NCBI RefSeq assembly: GCF_029852145.1
Contig: NC_079969.1
Location: 14,024,642 to 14,088,641 of the forward strand
Direction: 5' to 3'
Length of the DNA stretch: 64,000 bases
DNA from: Microplitis mediator
Taxonomy: Eukaryota > Arthropoda > Insecta > Hymenoptera > Braconidae
The position numbers and the translations under genes were made by a program. Below are positions 47,588-60,262 of the stretch, piece after piece (within the stretch, counting starts at the first letter, position 1; each line of letters starts with the position of its first letter). The notes beneath the pieces are model-generated. The model did no database searches and was not told where the DNA came from. It saw only the letters and a list, made by a program, of their open reading frames with translations.

Positions 47588-49832
47588 CGTCGATTTTGCA
47601 AAGGCATTTTTGCAAATACCCGTCGCCCCGGAGGACGTGCCGAAAACGGCGATCATCACACCGTTCGGGTTATTCGAGTTCAAATTTATGACGTTTGGGC
47701 TTAAAAACGCAGCTCAAACGTTTCAACGATTCATTGACGAGGTCACTCGTGACCTTGAATTCGTCTTTCCTTATGTTGACGATATTTTAATCGCATCCAA
47801 CGACGAAAAGCAGCACATGGAGCACCTAAAAACATTGTTCGAGCGTCTCCGTGAATACGGACTAGTAATTAATGTACCAAAATGTCAAGTTGGTCTACCG
47901 GAAGTCAAATTTCTCGGCCATCTCATCACCAAAGATGGAATCAAGCCGTTACCGGAAAAAGTAGAGGCTATTGTCAATTTCGAGCCTCCTACCACCGTAA
48001 AAGCTCTTCGTCGATTTCTCGGCACAGTGAATTTCTACAGAAAGTTCATCAAGAACGCTGCAGAAATCCTAGCACCGCTTAATAAAATTTTGGAAGGACC
48101 CGAAGTCAAAGGCTCTCATCCAGTCAACTGGACAACAGAACTTCAAGAGTCTTTTAAGTCAGCTAAACGAGCTCTCGCGGATGCTACATTGTTGGTTCAC
48201 CCTAAAATCGATGCTGACTGGGCAATATTCACCGACGCATCCGAAATTGGTATTGGAGCCGTATTGCAACAAAAAGTGGATAACAACTGGCAACCACTGG
48301 CATTTTTCAGTCGAAAAGTTCCCCCGTCGATACAAAAATTGTCGACGTACGACCGCGAGTTAAACGCCATCTACGAGGCAGTTAAATACTTTCGGCACAT
48401 ATTCGAAGGCAGGCATGTTACGATCTACACTGATCACAAGCCGCTTCAGCACGCTTACAAACAGCGCACCGAAAGAGCATCGCCTTGGCAATTTCGTCGA
48501 CTTGATTTCATCGGTCAATTCACCACCGATATTCGACATGTGTCGGGCAACGACAATATTGTCGCCGACACACTGTCACGAGTCGAAGCAGTGTCTACTG
48601 CCATTACATCGGAAGAACTCGCCGATGCTCAGAAGCAAGATCTCGAGCTTCAACAACTGTTGCAACAGACAACCGCGTTGCAGCTTCGACGAATCAATTT
48701 CGACAACGGTTTAGCATTGTACTGCGACATTGCGTCAGGTACAGTGCGACCTTACGTTCCAGAGCCGCTGAAAAAGAAGGTGTTTAATTTACTGCACTCG
48801 CTAGCTCATCCCGGAATTAAAGGATCACTTAAACTTGTCTCCAAACGATACGTCTGGCCGTCGATTAATAAAGATTGCCGTGAATGGGCGAAATCTTGCA
48901 TCGATTGCCAGAAGAATAAAATTCAGAGACACGTGTCATCGCCGATCGCCAGTTTTGAACCTCCAACTGAACGATTCGAGCACATACACATCGATCTAGT
49001 GTCTTTAAAAACATCAAGAGGCTTTAATCAGTGCTTAACGATCATCGACCGATTCACGAGATTTCCTGAGGCCTTCCCGTTATCCAATGGAACCGCAGAG
49101 GCGATAGCACATGCACTATCGCTGCACTGGATTTCACGCCACGGAGTACCGAAACGCATAACTTCGGACCAAGGTCCACAATTCGAATCGTCGTTATTCC
49201 AATCGTTGATGAAAATGTACGGAATAAAACACCTAAATACTACGCCGTATCATCCGCAAGCTAACGGTCTAGTCGAACGTTTACATCGTCAATTAAAGTC
49301 AGCACTCTTGTGTCATCAAGAGTCATGGTATGACGCATTACCAGCCGTTTTGCTCGGCTTACGCGCTGCTTGGAAAGACGACATACAGACGACACCGGCT
49401 GAATTAGTATACGGTGAGCCAATTCGTTTACCTGGCGAGTTACTCACTCCCAGTACCAAAACTACACCTCACGATATCATTAACACATTAAAACGTCATT
49501 TCAATTCATTGGCACCGGCCGAAATGTCGCGTCACGGCAAGCATTCTGTTTTCTGTTTCAGGAACCTTAGTACTTGCAGCCACGTACTGGTACGGAATGA
49601 CCAGATTGGACCATCTTTCTCGCCGCCGTATGAGGGTCCATATCGTGTAATAACCCGACACGATAAATACTTCATCGTTGATTTTCGTGGACGACAAATC
49701 GCCATTTCTGTGGACAGATTAAAGCCGGTCTACGAGGCGAATCCAGTCGACACGACGACGATGATAACAAACTCCCAGCCGATTAACACAGCAACCGAGA
49801 CCGTAAAACGCCGAGTCCGGTTTAATGTTTAA
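47588..49832 (+). pseudogene. Gypsy pol, second part: RT, RNase H, integrase
   Basis: Continues RT with VDFAKAFLQIPV, PFGLFEFKFMTFGLKNA and the catalytic FPYVDDILIAS. RNase H follows, with FTDASEIGIGAVLQQ, the ELNAIYEAV helix and YTDHKPLQHAY. Integrase has an HHCC zinc domain (HSLAHPGIKG ... CIDCQKNK), the DDE core (HIDLVSL, TSDQGPQFES, PYHPQANGLVERLHRQ) and a GPY/F-like end (PPYEGPYRVITRHDKYFIVD). No chromodomain is visible. About 740 residues remain open from the first Met. All catalytic residues that I can check are present; only the upstream frameshift (near 47586) separates it from protease. Confidence 0.9.
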
Positions 49833-49994
49833 AAATTTACACGATTTAATTTTTTTATATAAAAGTTTTTTTTTTTCTACAAAGTAACAATTCACCACTT
49901 TATTATACTCATTCATTTAATTATTTATTTATTCATGTCATTTGTAAATATTCCATTACTTTAATGTATCGTGTATTAAACTTAAAAAAAAAAA

Positions 49995-50011
49995 AAAAAC
50001 AAAGGGAGTTC
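49995..50011 (+). promoter_or_regulatory. Gypsy polypurine tract
   Basis: An A-rich run ending CAAAGGGAGTTC abuts the 3' LTR start at 50012. Confidence 0.65.
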
Positions 50012-50263
50012 TGTAGCGTTGCTACTAGGTGACGCGATCGATAAAATTCGACAGTTTCCGTCGAACATCGATTATTTCATTTTATCCATCTCTACCACAT
50101 TGATGGGGACAATTAGTAATAGACCGTGGGATTGTACACACGCATCCAGGCTTTTTACTTTACTGTATACTTACAATCACTGTGTTATTTCCGTTTATTT
50201 AAATAAAACATTTGTTTAAATTAATTAGTTGGTTTTAATAATTTATATTATCACCTCAACCAC

Positions 50264-50268
<5 letters not shown>
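50012..50268 (+). repeat. Gypsy 3' LTR (257 bp)
   Basis: Intact LTR from TGTAGCGTTGC to CACTAAAT, followed by (AT)n. It preserves the unoccupied site of P10. Confidence 0.88.
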
Positions 50269-50326
<58 letters not shown>

Positions 50327-50327
<1 letters not shown>

Positions 50328-52423
50328 GGTGATTCATTTTAGACCAACATTTTTTTTTTCAACTCCCACTCAAAAATCTTGTAGCATATAAAAAATAAAA
50401 AATTCTCACAAAATTTGAGCTCTTAATTTCAATTTTTAGAGGTCTCTCAACGAATTTTTAGTTTTTCCATTTAAAGAACACGGGAAAACTTTTTTTCTTA
50501 ATTTTTTGCTTCCGCATCTCATCAAGAAATTTTTTTTTTTGAAATATCATGCTGACGTTCTTATAGTCGACTAAATGCTCTGCAAAAAAGTTCGTTGAGT
50601 CGAGTCTGTAAGTGCAATATCTCCAACATAATTCACGTTACAAATTGTGATTTTTGTGGGAATACGATTTTAATGCACATAGAAACAAAACTAATGGAGA
50701 TAGACAGAAAGTTCAAATGGCAATTTCGTAGGTTATTCAATACTCTAAAATAATGCCACCACAAATATCTCTGTACCACCAATAGTTTAGCCTCCAGACG
50801 CTCTCAAAGTCCAATTTTTTTCTAAAATATGCTTTTAATGCACTTAGAAACGAAACTAATGGTGATAGATAAATAGTTTAAATGACAATTTTGTCGGTTA
50901 TTCAATACTCTAAAATAATGCCATGATGAATATCTATGTACCACCAATAGTTTAGCCTCCAGACGCTTCAAAGTCTAATTTTTTTCAAAAATATGCTTGT
51001 AACGCACTTAGAAACGAAACTAATGGTGCTAGTCAAAAAGTTTAAATGACAATTTTGTCGGTTATTCAATACTCTAAAATAATGCCGTTATGACTATCTC
51101 TCTTCCACCAATAGTTTAGCTTCCAGACGCTCTTAAACTTAAAATTCTCTTTGAATATATTACGCAAAACAAAATTTTTTCGCAAGTATAATAATTACTT
51201 AAATTTTTTGAAAATATACTGTAATAATCACCAAAAGTATTTTATTTTGGTGAATGTGTACAGAAAATATCAAACTTCTGTTTGGAGTCACTTATTATTT
51301 TAACTTATGAGCAATTATATAATTACCATTTAAATATAGTGGAAACCTAAACATGCAAACATGCAAATAACCTTCTCAATAAGAAAATTTATAGATAAAT
51401 TCAGAAAAATATAGATAGCCCGAGCAATGATATAATTGCTCATAAGTTAAAATAATAAGTGACTCCAAACAGAAGTTTGATATATTCTGTACACATTTAC
51501 CAAAATAAAATACTTTTGGTGATTATTACAGTATATTTTCAAAAAATTTAAGTAATTATTATACTTGCGAAAAAATTTTGTTTTGCGCAATATATTCAAA
51601 GAGAATTTTAAGTTTAAGAGCGTCTGGAAGCTAAACTATTGGTGGAACAGAAATAGTCATAACGGCATTATTTTAGAGTATTGAATAACCGACAAAATTG
51701 CCGTTTAAAATTTTTGTCTAGCACCATTAGTTTCGTTTCTAAGTGCGTTACAAGCATATTTTTGAAAAAAATTAGACTTTGAAGCGTCTGGAGGCTAAAC
51801 TATTGGTGGTACATAGATATTCATCATGGCATTATTTTAGAGTATTGAATAACCGACAAAATTGTCATTTAAACTATTTATCTATCACCATTAGTTTCGT
51901 TTCTAAGTGCATTAAAAGCATATTTTAGAAAAAAATTGGACTTTGAGAGCGTCTGGAGGCTAAACTATTGGTGGTACAGAGATATTTATGGTGGCATTAT
52001 TTTAGAGTATTGAATAACCTACGAAATTGCCATTTGAACTTTCTGTCTATCTCCATTAGTTTTGTTTCTATGTGCATTAAAATCGTATTCCCACAAAAAT
52101 CACAATTTGTAACGTGAATTATGTTGGAGATATTGCACTTACAGACTCGACTCAACGAACTTTTTTGCAGAGCATTTAGTCGACTATAAGAACGTCAGCA
52201 TGATATTTCAAAAAAAAAAATTTCTTGATGAGATGCGGAAGCAAAAAATTAAGATAAAAAGTTTTCCCGTGTTCTTTAAATGGAAAAACTAAAAATTCGT
52301 TGAGAGACCTCTAAAAATTGAAATTAAGAGCTCAAATTTTGTGAGAATTTTTTATTTTTTATATGCTACAAGATTTTTGAGTGGGAGTTGAAAAAAAAAA
52401 TGTTGGTCTAAAATGAATCACCC
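50327..52423. repeat. Palindrome P11, largest uninterrupted (2.1 kb)
   Basis: Ends GGGTGATTCATTTTAGACCA and mirror, flanked by TA. Arms of about 1 kb meet near 51370. Inside each arm three related sub-repeats of about 130 bp carry CCACCAATAGTTTAGCCTCC. The arms look nearly identical. Confidence 0.88.
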
Positions 52424-52436
52424 TAATATATATATA

Positions 52437-53255
52437 CACTTATCCAAAAAATTAAAGGAACAAGAAAATTATATAAATTTTTTAGTGATTTTTGGAAGGC
52501 TGTATTTTCGTGAAAAATGATCGTATCGGAAAAATAAAAAAAGCAAATTGAAGCTTGAAATCTCTAGTTTGAAGATCTTTCAGCAAAATATTTTTTTGAG
52601 CCACGGTTTTTGCGGAATCAGAAGAAAAAGATCGAGACAAATTTTTTCTAAATTTTTTAGTTTCGTTTTTTAGGTCTACGGGGCCGGGAAAAATTTTTTA
52701 AAAAAAACGAATTCATGGCTTGTTTAGTAAATTTATTCAGCTACAATTTGCTTTTTTTGTTTCTCTGTACGACAATTTGCTGCTGAGATATCAGCCTTCA
52801 AATGAAAAAGGATCCTTTTGTCTTTGATTATTGATATCTCAGCAAGAAATGGTCACACAGTAACTTAAAGGGCAGGTTAATAAACTCGAATAAATCCCCT
52901 ACAAGCTCCATTTTTTATTTAAAAAAAAAAAGTTTTTTTTTCATCCTTGATATCCATTTGAAAAACCTTTAAAAAATGGCCATTTTCTGGTTTTTTAGTC
53001 GACTCATCGCTACTCTGCAAATATTGATAAAAAAAATAATGTTGCCAGGTAATTTTACAGCTTAATGTACCCCCAAAAACCCTGGAAATTTTCAGATTGA
53101 TCCATTGAACCGTTTGTCCGGTCCGATTGCTCAAAGTTTTACAAAACAATTAAAGGAACAAGTTTTGTTCCTTAATCTGTGTAATCGTTATCAAAATGAA
53201 AAAATCAATTTTTTCGGATTTTCTTTCATTTTTGCGTTAGTTATTCAGTAAATAT
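52437..53255 (+). repeat. P5-family copy, right arm lost
   Basis: CACTTATCCAAAAAATTAAA at the left end and the same loop as P5. Homology ends at TTATTCAGTAAAT, and the sequence continues into another inverted block. Confidence 0.7.
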
Positions 53256-54627
53256 AAGGTAAAGAAAAAAAAAAAATTTTTTTCCGAATAACGAAAAAAA
53301 AAAATAACCCCCTGTTATGTCCGGATTTAATCAATTAAAATAATTAATTATTGAAAATGGTCGCGTGGGCCTCAAGTGGGAGGCACCGGGCAAACAGGGT
53401 GATTTTCCTAGAGGATTAGCTCTAGGTTTTATTTTTATTGTGAGAACTCGAACGATAAACCCTGTGGGGGCCTCTCTGTGTATTCGATGCAGAATTTGGA
53501 TGCAATATATTAAAGAATTTGGTAACTTCATCTACCTTTCGTTGTTCGCTGCTTACTTGCAAGTTGGTCTTTGGACTACAAACTCCTGGGTCCGGCTTCT
53601 GTTGGTCCCTGATCGAAAGATGAATTGGCTCAGGAAAAAGGGGTGCGGTTCTTAATATTAGAAATAATCTAATATGCAGGTTTCCCAATAGTAGATGTTT
53701 ATTGAAATATTTCCCTATGGGCTCGCCGTACTCAGTTCACAAGATGTTAAATTGTTCTTAACACTAAGGTTCTTTTCTGTCACTTAAATCTCTAAGAATT
53801 GCACTTAACTATTAAACTTAAACTTATGGATTTACACTTTGAATTTGTTGAGTCTTTAGCTCATATGAGTTCGGTATGAATCCCCGACTCCAGCAATTCA
53901 CTCGGACGAGAATCGCTGTTTATACACTTAACAATTTTTATAAAAATCACCCACGCCTTCTCGGGTTTTACGCGAGCGGTACTTCCCATGTGGTGATTTT
54001 TGGAAAAGGAAATATAATTTTAAGAAGACAATTTTGAATTGAAATTTAACGGTAACAAGCAACTTGCCACGCCTCCTCGAGTGCAATATCGAGACGATCT
54101 TCCCGTGGGATTTTATAGTATACTTGACTGTTTAGATTTATTTAACGAATACGAACTAAGCGGTTTTAAGAGAAATAGAAAATAGAAAAGAGGGTTGCCT
54201 AAACGTAACACGGTTTAGAACTCACGCGGGCCAGCAAGGAAGATACATTAACTTCTCAAGCGTCATAGGCTGCCGCACCTTGGTGTTCGTTGTTTTTATC
54301 ACCTCGGTTTGCGAATCTGGAGGGAATAATTTAGGATATATAATTGGATGAATTTAGATTACAGTCAAGTGTAATTCCCTGATTGGAGGAATCGTTGACG
54401 ACGTGCAACGAGGTGTTGGCCGAAGTTGCTATCCTTAAAATTGTTAACGCTGCACTTTGCAGCGAGCGCGGCAAAGAGGCCCCCTTTAAATATACGGCAA
54501 GCCGGATATAACACCCCCGAATAAAACACGAAAAAAAAAAAATTGGAAAAAATTCTTGTTTGGTCTCGTTTTTTGGAATTTTTTTTTTTTTTTCTCTTTA
54601 CCTTACATTTACTGAATAACTAAAAAG
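53238..54627. repeat. Short palindrome split by a solo LTR
   Basis: GTTATTCAGTAAATATAAGG (53238 on) is mirrored by CCTTACATTTACTGAATAAC (to 54627). The LTR at 53313-54513 sits between. Confidence 0.6.
53313..54513 (+). repeat. Solo LTR (1201 bp) with CCCCC target duplication
   Basis: Ends TGTTATGTCCGG and CCGGATATAACA are inverted with one mismatch. CCCCC lies on both sides (53308-53312 and 54514-54518). A truncated relative is at 27101-27566. Open frames within are not supported. The strand is arbitrary. Confidence 0.85.
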
Positions 54628-55413
54628 TTAAAAAAAAAATTCTTTTAACCATAAAACAATGAGTGTAGAAGGAATTTTTTTGAATTGCCAGCATCTGTCC
54701 AAAAATGGCCCAAACGAAAACTTGTTTTTTCATTTTCTTCATTTTTAAATGTAGTTTTCAGAAAAAAATACAAAACAATTATTCAGAATGTTCTTCTATT
54801 TTTAAACTTGATTTTTCGAACAAAATTCAAATTATTTCGAACATTACCATTTAAATTTATTGTTTTTATTTTTTTTTTCCAAATTTGAAAATTTTCTGAG
54901 CACTCTCAAAAATTTTAAGCATGGTGTTATGAGAAATAAGGCTAGTTGTAAATAATTTTTTTTTTCAATTGGAAAAAAAAAATATAAATCGAAAAAACAT
55001 CACTCTGAAAAAATTTGAGGATCTGCAGAAAATGTCAAAGTTTCATATAAAAAAAAAAATCAAAAATCAAAAATGGTAAACATCGAAAAATTTTTGATTT
55101 TTTCTAAAAATCTACAAAAAAACAATGAAAATAGGTTGCAATAATTTTTTTGTATTTTTTTGCAAAAATCACATTTACAAACAAAAATTTTGAAAAAAAA
55201 ACGTTCCAATCAGTCGAATTTTGAAAAAGTTATAGCTGTTTAAAATAAAAAAAGCCATTTTTTTTTTAAATTTATAACTTTTTTTCGGTTGGGTGAAAAA
55301 ATTTGAAAAAATGATGAGAAACGTTTTTGATAGGGTAGAAAAAAAGAAAAAATTTTCAGCCAAATGAAAGGGGTCGAATTCAAAAGTGGTTGATTTGGCG
55401 TGGAATGCCCCAT
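54628..55413. repeat. Right arm of a P1-family palindrome
   Basis: Matches 2230-2993 through to the TGGAATGCCCCATATATA terminus. The left arm is missing. Confidence 0.75.
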
Positions 55414-55517
55414 ATATACAAGACATGGATGCAATGAAAAAAAAATGTTTATGATTTTATTTTAGTTTTTTTAAACATGGCTGCCCTTTTTTCATTCAAG
55501 TAAATAAACCAAAAAAA

Positions 55518-58000
55518 ATGAAATGCGACAAACAATCTATACAAAAAAAGATAGTGAATGAATACGGCAAACCGATAATTAAGAAAGATTTACATAATTT
55601 GGCCCAAAAATTATGTCATGCTGATGATGATACTTTGGCTGCTGCCAAAAATTTATTGGAGAATCAATATCGTAATTTCAAAAAAATTTCTATTTTTAAT
55701 AAATTTATGATTGCACTTTAAATAGTTTTATAGCAACAGCTGACAACTAAATAACAAACACAACTTGTAAAAATAATGTTAAAAAAGTTCTATGTTATAT
55801 CCCTTTGTTGCTACTTATTCATAGTAACTCTATCAAAAGTTTTTTTAATATATTAATTATTTCGAATATTGTTTAATTAGAACAGTGTCTGTACTATTAG
55901 TTGCACATTTTCTGATTAATTTGAAGTAATTTAGAATTTGTAATCAGCATAAATTTATTGATAATTAATTTATTAATAATTTTTAATTTTTCAATAAAAA
56001 AAGTTATTGAAACTAGAAAATCTAATTTAAAATAAAAATAAGTAAAATCCAAGATATTTTGGGCATTGTAAGGGCCACATTTTGAGGATGTCCAAAACTG
56101 GTGGCACTAGATATTTTTATTGATTTAAAGTACTTTTTAGTTAATTAAGATAAAAAATACTTGATTTTATCTAATTAACATATTATATATACATTTATGA
56201 TACTATTCATCAATAATTTAGTATATGTTATGATATTTTGCTATATTCGAAGAATGATTCAAGTTATCAATTTTCTTAAAGTGTCTACGACTGGTGTTTC
56301 TACCCTATATTTAATTTGAAAAACTTATATGCTGATTAGAAATACAAATCACTCTCAAATTTGCATATGTGTGACAGTTCTACCTTCTATTTTAACTTTA
56401 AAATATTGTAATTTATAGTTTTTAGTTGAATAAACGATTTAAATCAACCGATTTCCGTAGATGCACGAGTGGAATTGGCTGTTGATGATATTAATCAGTT
56501 CCGAGGTTTATATTTTTCCACAGCTGAGATGCGTTAAGATATGGCTAAATATCATGACATTGTTTTTATCGATGGAACCTATAATCTCTTCAAATGTTGA
56601 AGACTCTTATCTCGATACCAAAGTTTTCGGAGTTGGTATACTGGCTAATGAACAACGCTATACTGGCTAATGAACAACGCATTGAAGCTATTTCACTCAT
56701 AAAATGTTTTATGACTGATAAGGATCTCACGGAACGGCGCGTAATTTCAGCTTTATTTCCTGGAATGCCGACATTGTTATGTTTATTTCATACTTTACGT
56801 ACGTTCGGGCGTAAAGTCACAGTTCAAGAAATGGAAATTTCTGCCTCTGAACGTATAACATCTTTGAACTTTCTTGAGAAACTGGCTAAAAGTTCAAGTG
56901 CGGAAAACAACGATAAAATTTATGAAGAATTTAAAAAAGCAGTACCACTTCAAGTACTTGAATATTTCAATTAGAATTGGCATCCGATTCGAGCAGAGTG
57001 GACGGCATACAGTATGAAATATGGGAATTTAGGTAGCACTACAAACAACAGACTCGAATCATTAAATTCTAAAATAAAAAATAAATTACTACGTCACAAA
57101 TCATTGGTTAACTTTATAAATAATTTTTTTGAACTGATTTTTTCTCGTCAACATGAATCGAATCATAAAAGAGCAAACGGGTTCTTAAAGATAAATACTT
57201 CAAAAAGTTTTTTAACAGTTGATGTAGAGAATAAATTTAGGAGTTATTTATCCGAACCCGTATTTGAAAAAGTTTTGAATGAAATTCAAAAATATTCATC
57301 GATAGAATGGATAAAAATTGATTCTCAAAAAAAGGAATATTTTTTTTTATTTGAAAATAATGAAATCAACGTTAACCAATATCAATGTGAATGCTTAATT
57401 AGGACTTCAATGATGTTACCCTACAGACACATTATTGCTGTGCGCAAATTGGACGGCTTGGAACTATTTGATTTATCCTTAATTGATAAAAGGTGGACTG
57501 ACGGTGTTGTAACTAAAATAAATAATGTATCTCATCATAAAAGTACTCCAACAAAACAAAAGAGTACTCATAATTTCATTTTGAGAATTGTAACTCCCAA
57601 GAAATTATCAGTATCACAAAAGCAATCAAAGCTGAAAGATATAGCGAATAACATTGTATACAGCGCAAGTAAATCAACCCCAAGAATGTATGAACATGCA
57701 TTAAAAGTTCTACAAAACCTCCAAATTGATGTGCGACAAAATACCTGCTCTGCTATTCATGATCGTGACCACAAGGTATCTGATCTTGCTGATTGTTACT
57801 CTCAAGAATCGGATGTAGATCCATCTCACTTGACCTCAGAAGCATCTACATTGAAATTAAATGCTGCTATTTCTTTAACTAGTATTAATCTGCCTTCGCC
57901 TATAAAGATAATAGGACGTCAAAGTATTCGTTCTGTTCAGACGAGTAGATTGCTTTGTATTGAAGCGAAATCTTACGTAGTAGTGATGTGGTGGCCTTGA
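55518..58000 (+). pseudogene. ZSWIM/MULE-type transposase, multiply broken
   Basis: A Mutator-like transposase related to ZSWIM1/3 proteins. Segment 1 (55518-55721): KKIVNEYGKPIIKKDLHNLA, the helical linker before the core. After 740 bp without coding motifs, segment 2 gives FRGLYFSTAEMR, a TAA, then IVFIDGTYNLFK (first catalytic Asp). Next come GVGILANEQR, FMTDKDLTERRV (second Asp region), LLCLFHTLRTFGRKV, a TAG at 56972-56974, NWHPIRAEW and NLGSTTNNRLESLNSKIK, with a SWIM finger near 57390-57430. The finger reads CECLIRTSMMLPYRHI, where a zinc-binding Cys (usual LPCRHI) is Tyr. A 22-bp tandem duplication at 56637-56680 causes one frameshift. The last 328 codons (57014-58000) are open. It is inactive as it stands. 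The 740-bp gap may be an intron or an insertion. Confidence 0.75.
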
Positions 58001-58290
58001 GAAAGGCCGATTTGGTCTTGAGAAAGACCGTTGGTTTGAATTTACGTTAGTTGCAGTGGAGAAGTCCTGAGAAGAACTCGGATGGGAAGCTTTCTTACTT
58101 GACCTGGAGGTCGAGTTGGCTAGCGCTGAGAAGTACTAGTCAACTTGCTGGAGAGTTCGTAAACGAGAAGTTTCTTACTAAACCCGGAAGCTTGGTTGGC
58201 TAGCGCCGAAAAGTGCTAGTCAACTTGTTGCAGAGTTCTAAAAAGAACTAATTGGTTTTGAGATGGAGCTGGAATCTAAACAAGCTTGCG
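57985..58290. repeat. Serial mini-hairpin array
   Basis: At least seven short hairpins follow one another: GGCC-TTGAGAAA-GGCC, GGTC-TTGAGAAA-GACC, AGTcctGAGAAGaACT, GACC-TGGA-GGTC, CTAGcgctgagaagtaCTAG, CTAGcgccgaaaagtgCTAG and AGTTCT-AAAA-AGAACT. Two 80-bp units (about 58090 and 58165) are tandem repeats. It overlaps the last codons of the transposase frame, so the real C-terminus may be replaced. Confidence 0.6.
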
Positions 58291-58650
58291 CACTTGAGTA
58301 GTTTGTAATAATCTGGATCGCAATAGCCTTGCACGCTATCAGTTGAGGTATTCTTGCCAGTCAGACTGCTCAAGAATTAATGCGCTGCCGCTCTGATCGT
58401 CCCTTCTTTTATACCTGAGAGCCGGAGTCGAGGAGAAAGGGAAACCTTAAGAGCTGACCAATGAGACGTCGGGTAGTGAGGTGGGAGAAAGACTCGGATC
58501 TGAGGTCCGCGCGAAGTTAATGTCGTAGGATGCTTCTCCATGGTCCGCGTAAAGTTGATGAGTTACTCCCGAACACGTTCTATTAATATTATAATGAAAA
58601 AAAAAAGTAATTATATTAACTATATGTATGTTTATCATTGATAACATTCA
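58291..58650. other. GC-richer tail of the hairpin array, unclassified
   Basis: Continues at higher GC to about 58575, then AT-rich. It could be part of an LTR, but no paired ends were found. Confidence 0.35.
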
Positions 58651-58655
58651 TTTAA

Positions 58656-58858
58656 GGGAGGAGTAGGGTTTTAAAATTATTTAAAAAAAATTTTTTTTCT
58701 GAATGAACAATATGTCAAGAATATTGTGTACAAATTTTAATTCAATTCGAGTAAAACTGTGATTAAGTTTAATGAAATCATATTACTCATCTCGCCGGGA
58801 AAAAATCACAAAAATATGCTTCTTTTTCGCCTTTAAAACCCTACCCCCCCCCCCCCCC
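58656..58858. mobile_element. TTAA-flanked MITE with poly-C end
   Basis: GGGAGGAGTAGGGTTTTAAA on the left mirrors TTTAAAACCCTACCCCCC on the right. TTAA flanks both (58652-58655, 58859-58862). The right end holds a run of 15 C at 58844-58858. Confidence 0.7.
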
Positions 58859-58862
58859 TTAA

Positions 58863-60262
58863 TCATATCAGAAAGAAATTGTTAACTTACCGTAAGAACA
58901 ACATTTCAATTAAGTTTTTTTCACTTAAAATAAAAAAAAAAACAAATTGAGAGTTACTTTGATAACATATTTTTTGTTCTACAGCACTTGAATATTTTCT
59001 GACTTTTTTAGAAATCTTACCTATTTTTAAATTAATAAAGAATAAATTTAAAAAATGATTTTCGTTGATATAAAACTTTCGTAAATTTTATATTTTCGTG
59101 CAAAACTCTGGTTTATAAACTAATTTGGCTAATAATGAATCATTACTGTGAAGTGATTATATAATTAAATATGAGTGTAAATGGAGCAGATATGAGACAA
59201 TTCATAAATTTCAAATTAATAAATAAATTAAATAAAGTAATAAAATTGAAAAAAATAAGCATACTGATTTTTCAACTATCTAAGGACGGCATTTTAAAAT
59301 TTTGTTGTGCTTTAATTTTATTATTTATTCAAAAATTAAAAAAATTATCAATCGTCAGCTGCATTCACAGTCATTAATTAATGATACTGAAGTTAGCAAA
59401 CGTCTGACGGTTTTAGAATTTTTTTAAAAACAATTCACTATAATAAAAAAAATATTTTGAAAAATTGCACCTACAGTTTATTAAATTTTCCACATGTGTA
59501 TGTTTTTAGTTATATTCTTTTTGTAACTTATATGTTGAAAAAAAAATTCGAAAATTTGTAACTGTCTGCTAACTTCAGGATCGTATTCATTAAATGCATT
59601 TAATCACATTCAATAATAAAAGATAATAATAATAACAGAAAACGATTATTTTAAATTTGGCAGGTTTTTTTTTATTTCGTAAAAATAAATTCACAGTGAT
59701 TACAGCACCGTGGTGTCACTACTGTCGACTGTACCAAAAAGTTTACATGTGTATATAAATATATATTTGTCTGTATTTGAAAGACTCATATAATGTTATT
59801 GCACACCTCAAGCGCAAAAGCGCTAGGGGTGCTTTACTGACGGTTCTTCCTCATTGACAATTTTTCTTATACAAAAACATTTCTACACCCTTTTCATAGC
59901 ACAAAAAATTATTAAATTGTGTACTCGCATGCAGATAATTTATGAAGGAATAATTTAAGCCCAACGTTGAGTCCATTTGTTAATTCATTGATTTTAAATT
60001 AATTATTTTAATCCAAGAAACTAGTGCTGTAAATTGTTACGTATGAATCTTCGTAAGCACGATAACTCTCGATAGACACCATTAATCGGCCTAACTTTTT
60101 TTTTTATTGTCTTTGTATTTTTTATCACAAGAACCCTTATGAAAATTACTATATGAATCCTTTTAGTTTAATTGTGATCAATTAACGACGTAAAAGTGAT
60201 TATTCGTGAAAAATTTAGCTGCTATTTTTACTGTTGTTAATATTTTTTTCTTTGTTTCTCTC
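58863..60262. other. AT-rich, largely featureless
   Basis: No coding motif. A compact hairpin, AGCGC-AAAA-GCGCT extended by CACC/GGGTG, lies at 59805-59838. Confidence 0.4.

Noticed and set aside
46392..49916. Several shorter frames within the Gypsy gag-pol region
   Set aside because: Alternative-frame shadows of gag and pol.
59805..59838. tRNA-like hairpin
   Set aside because: Only one stem; no cloverleaf, no B-box GGTTCRANNCC.
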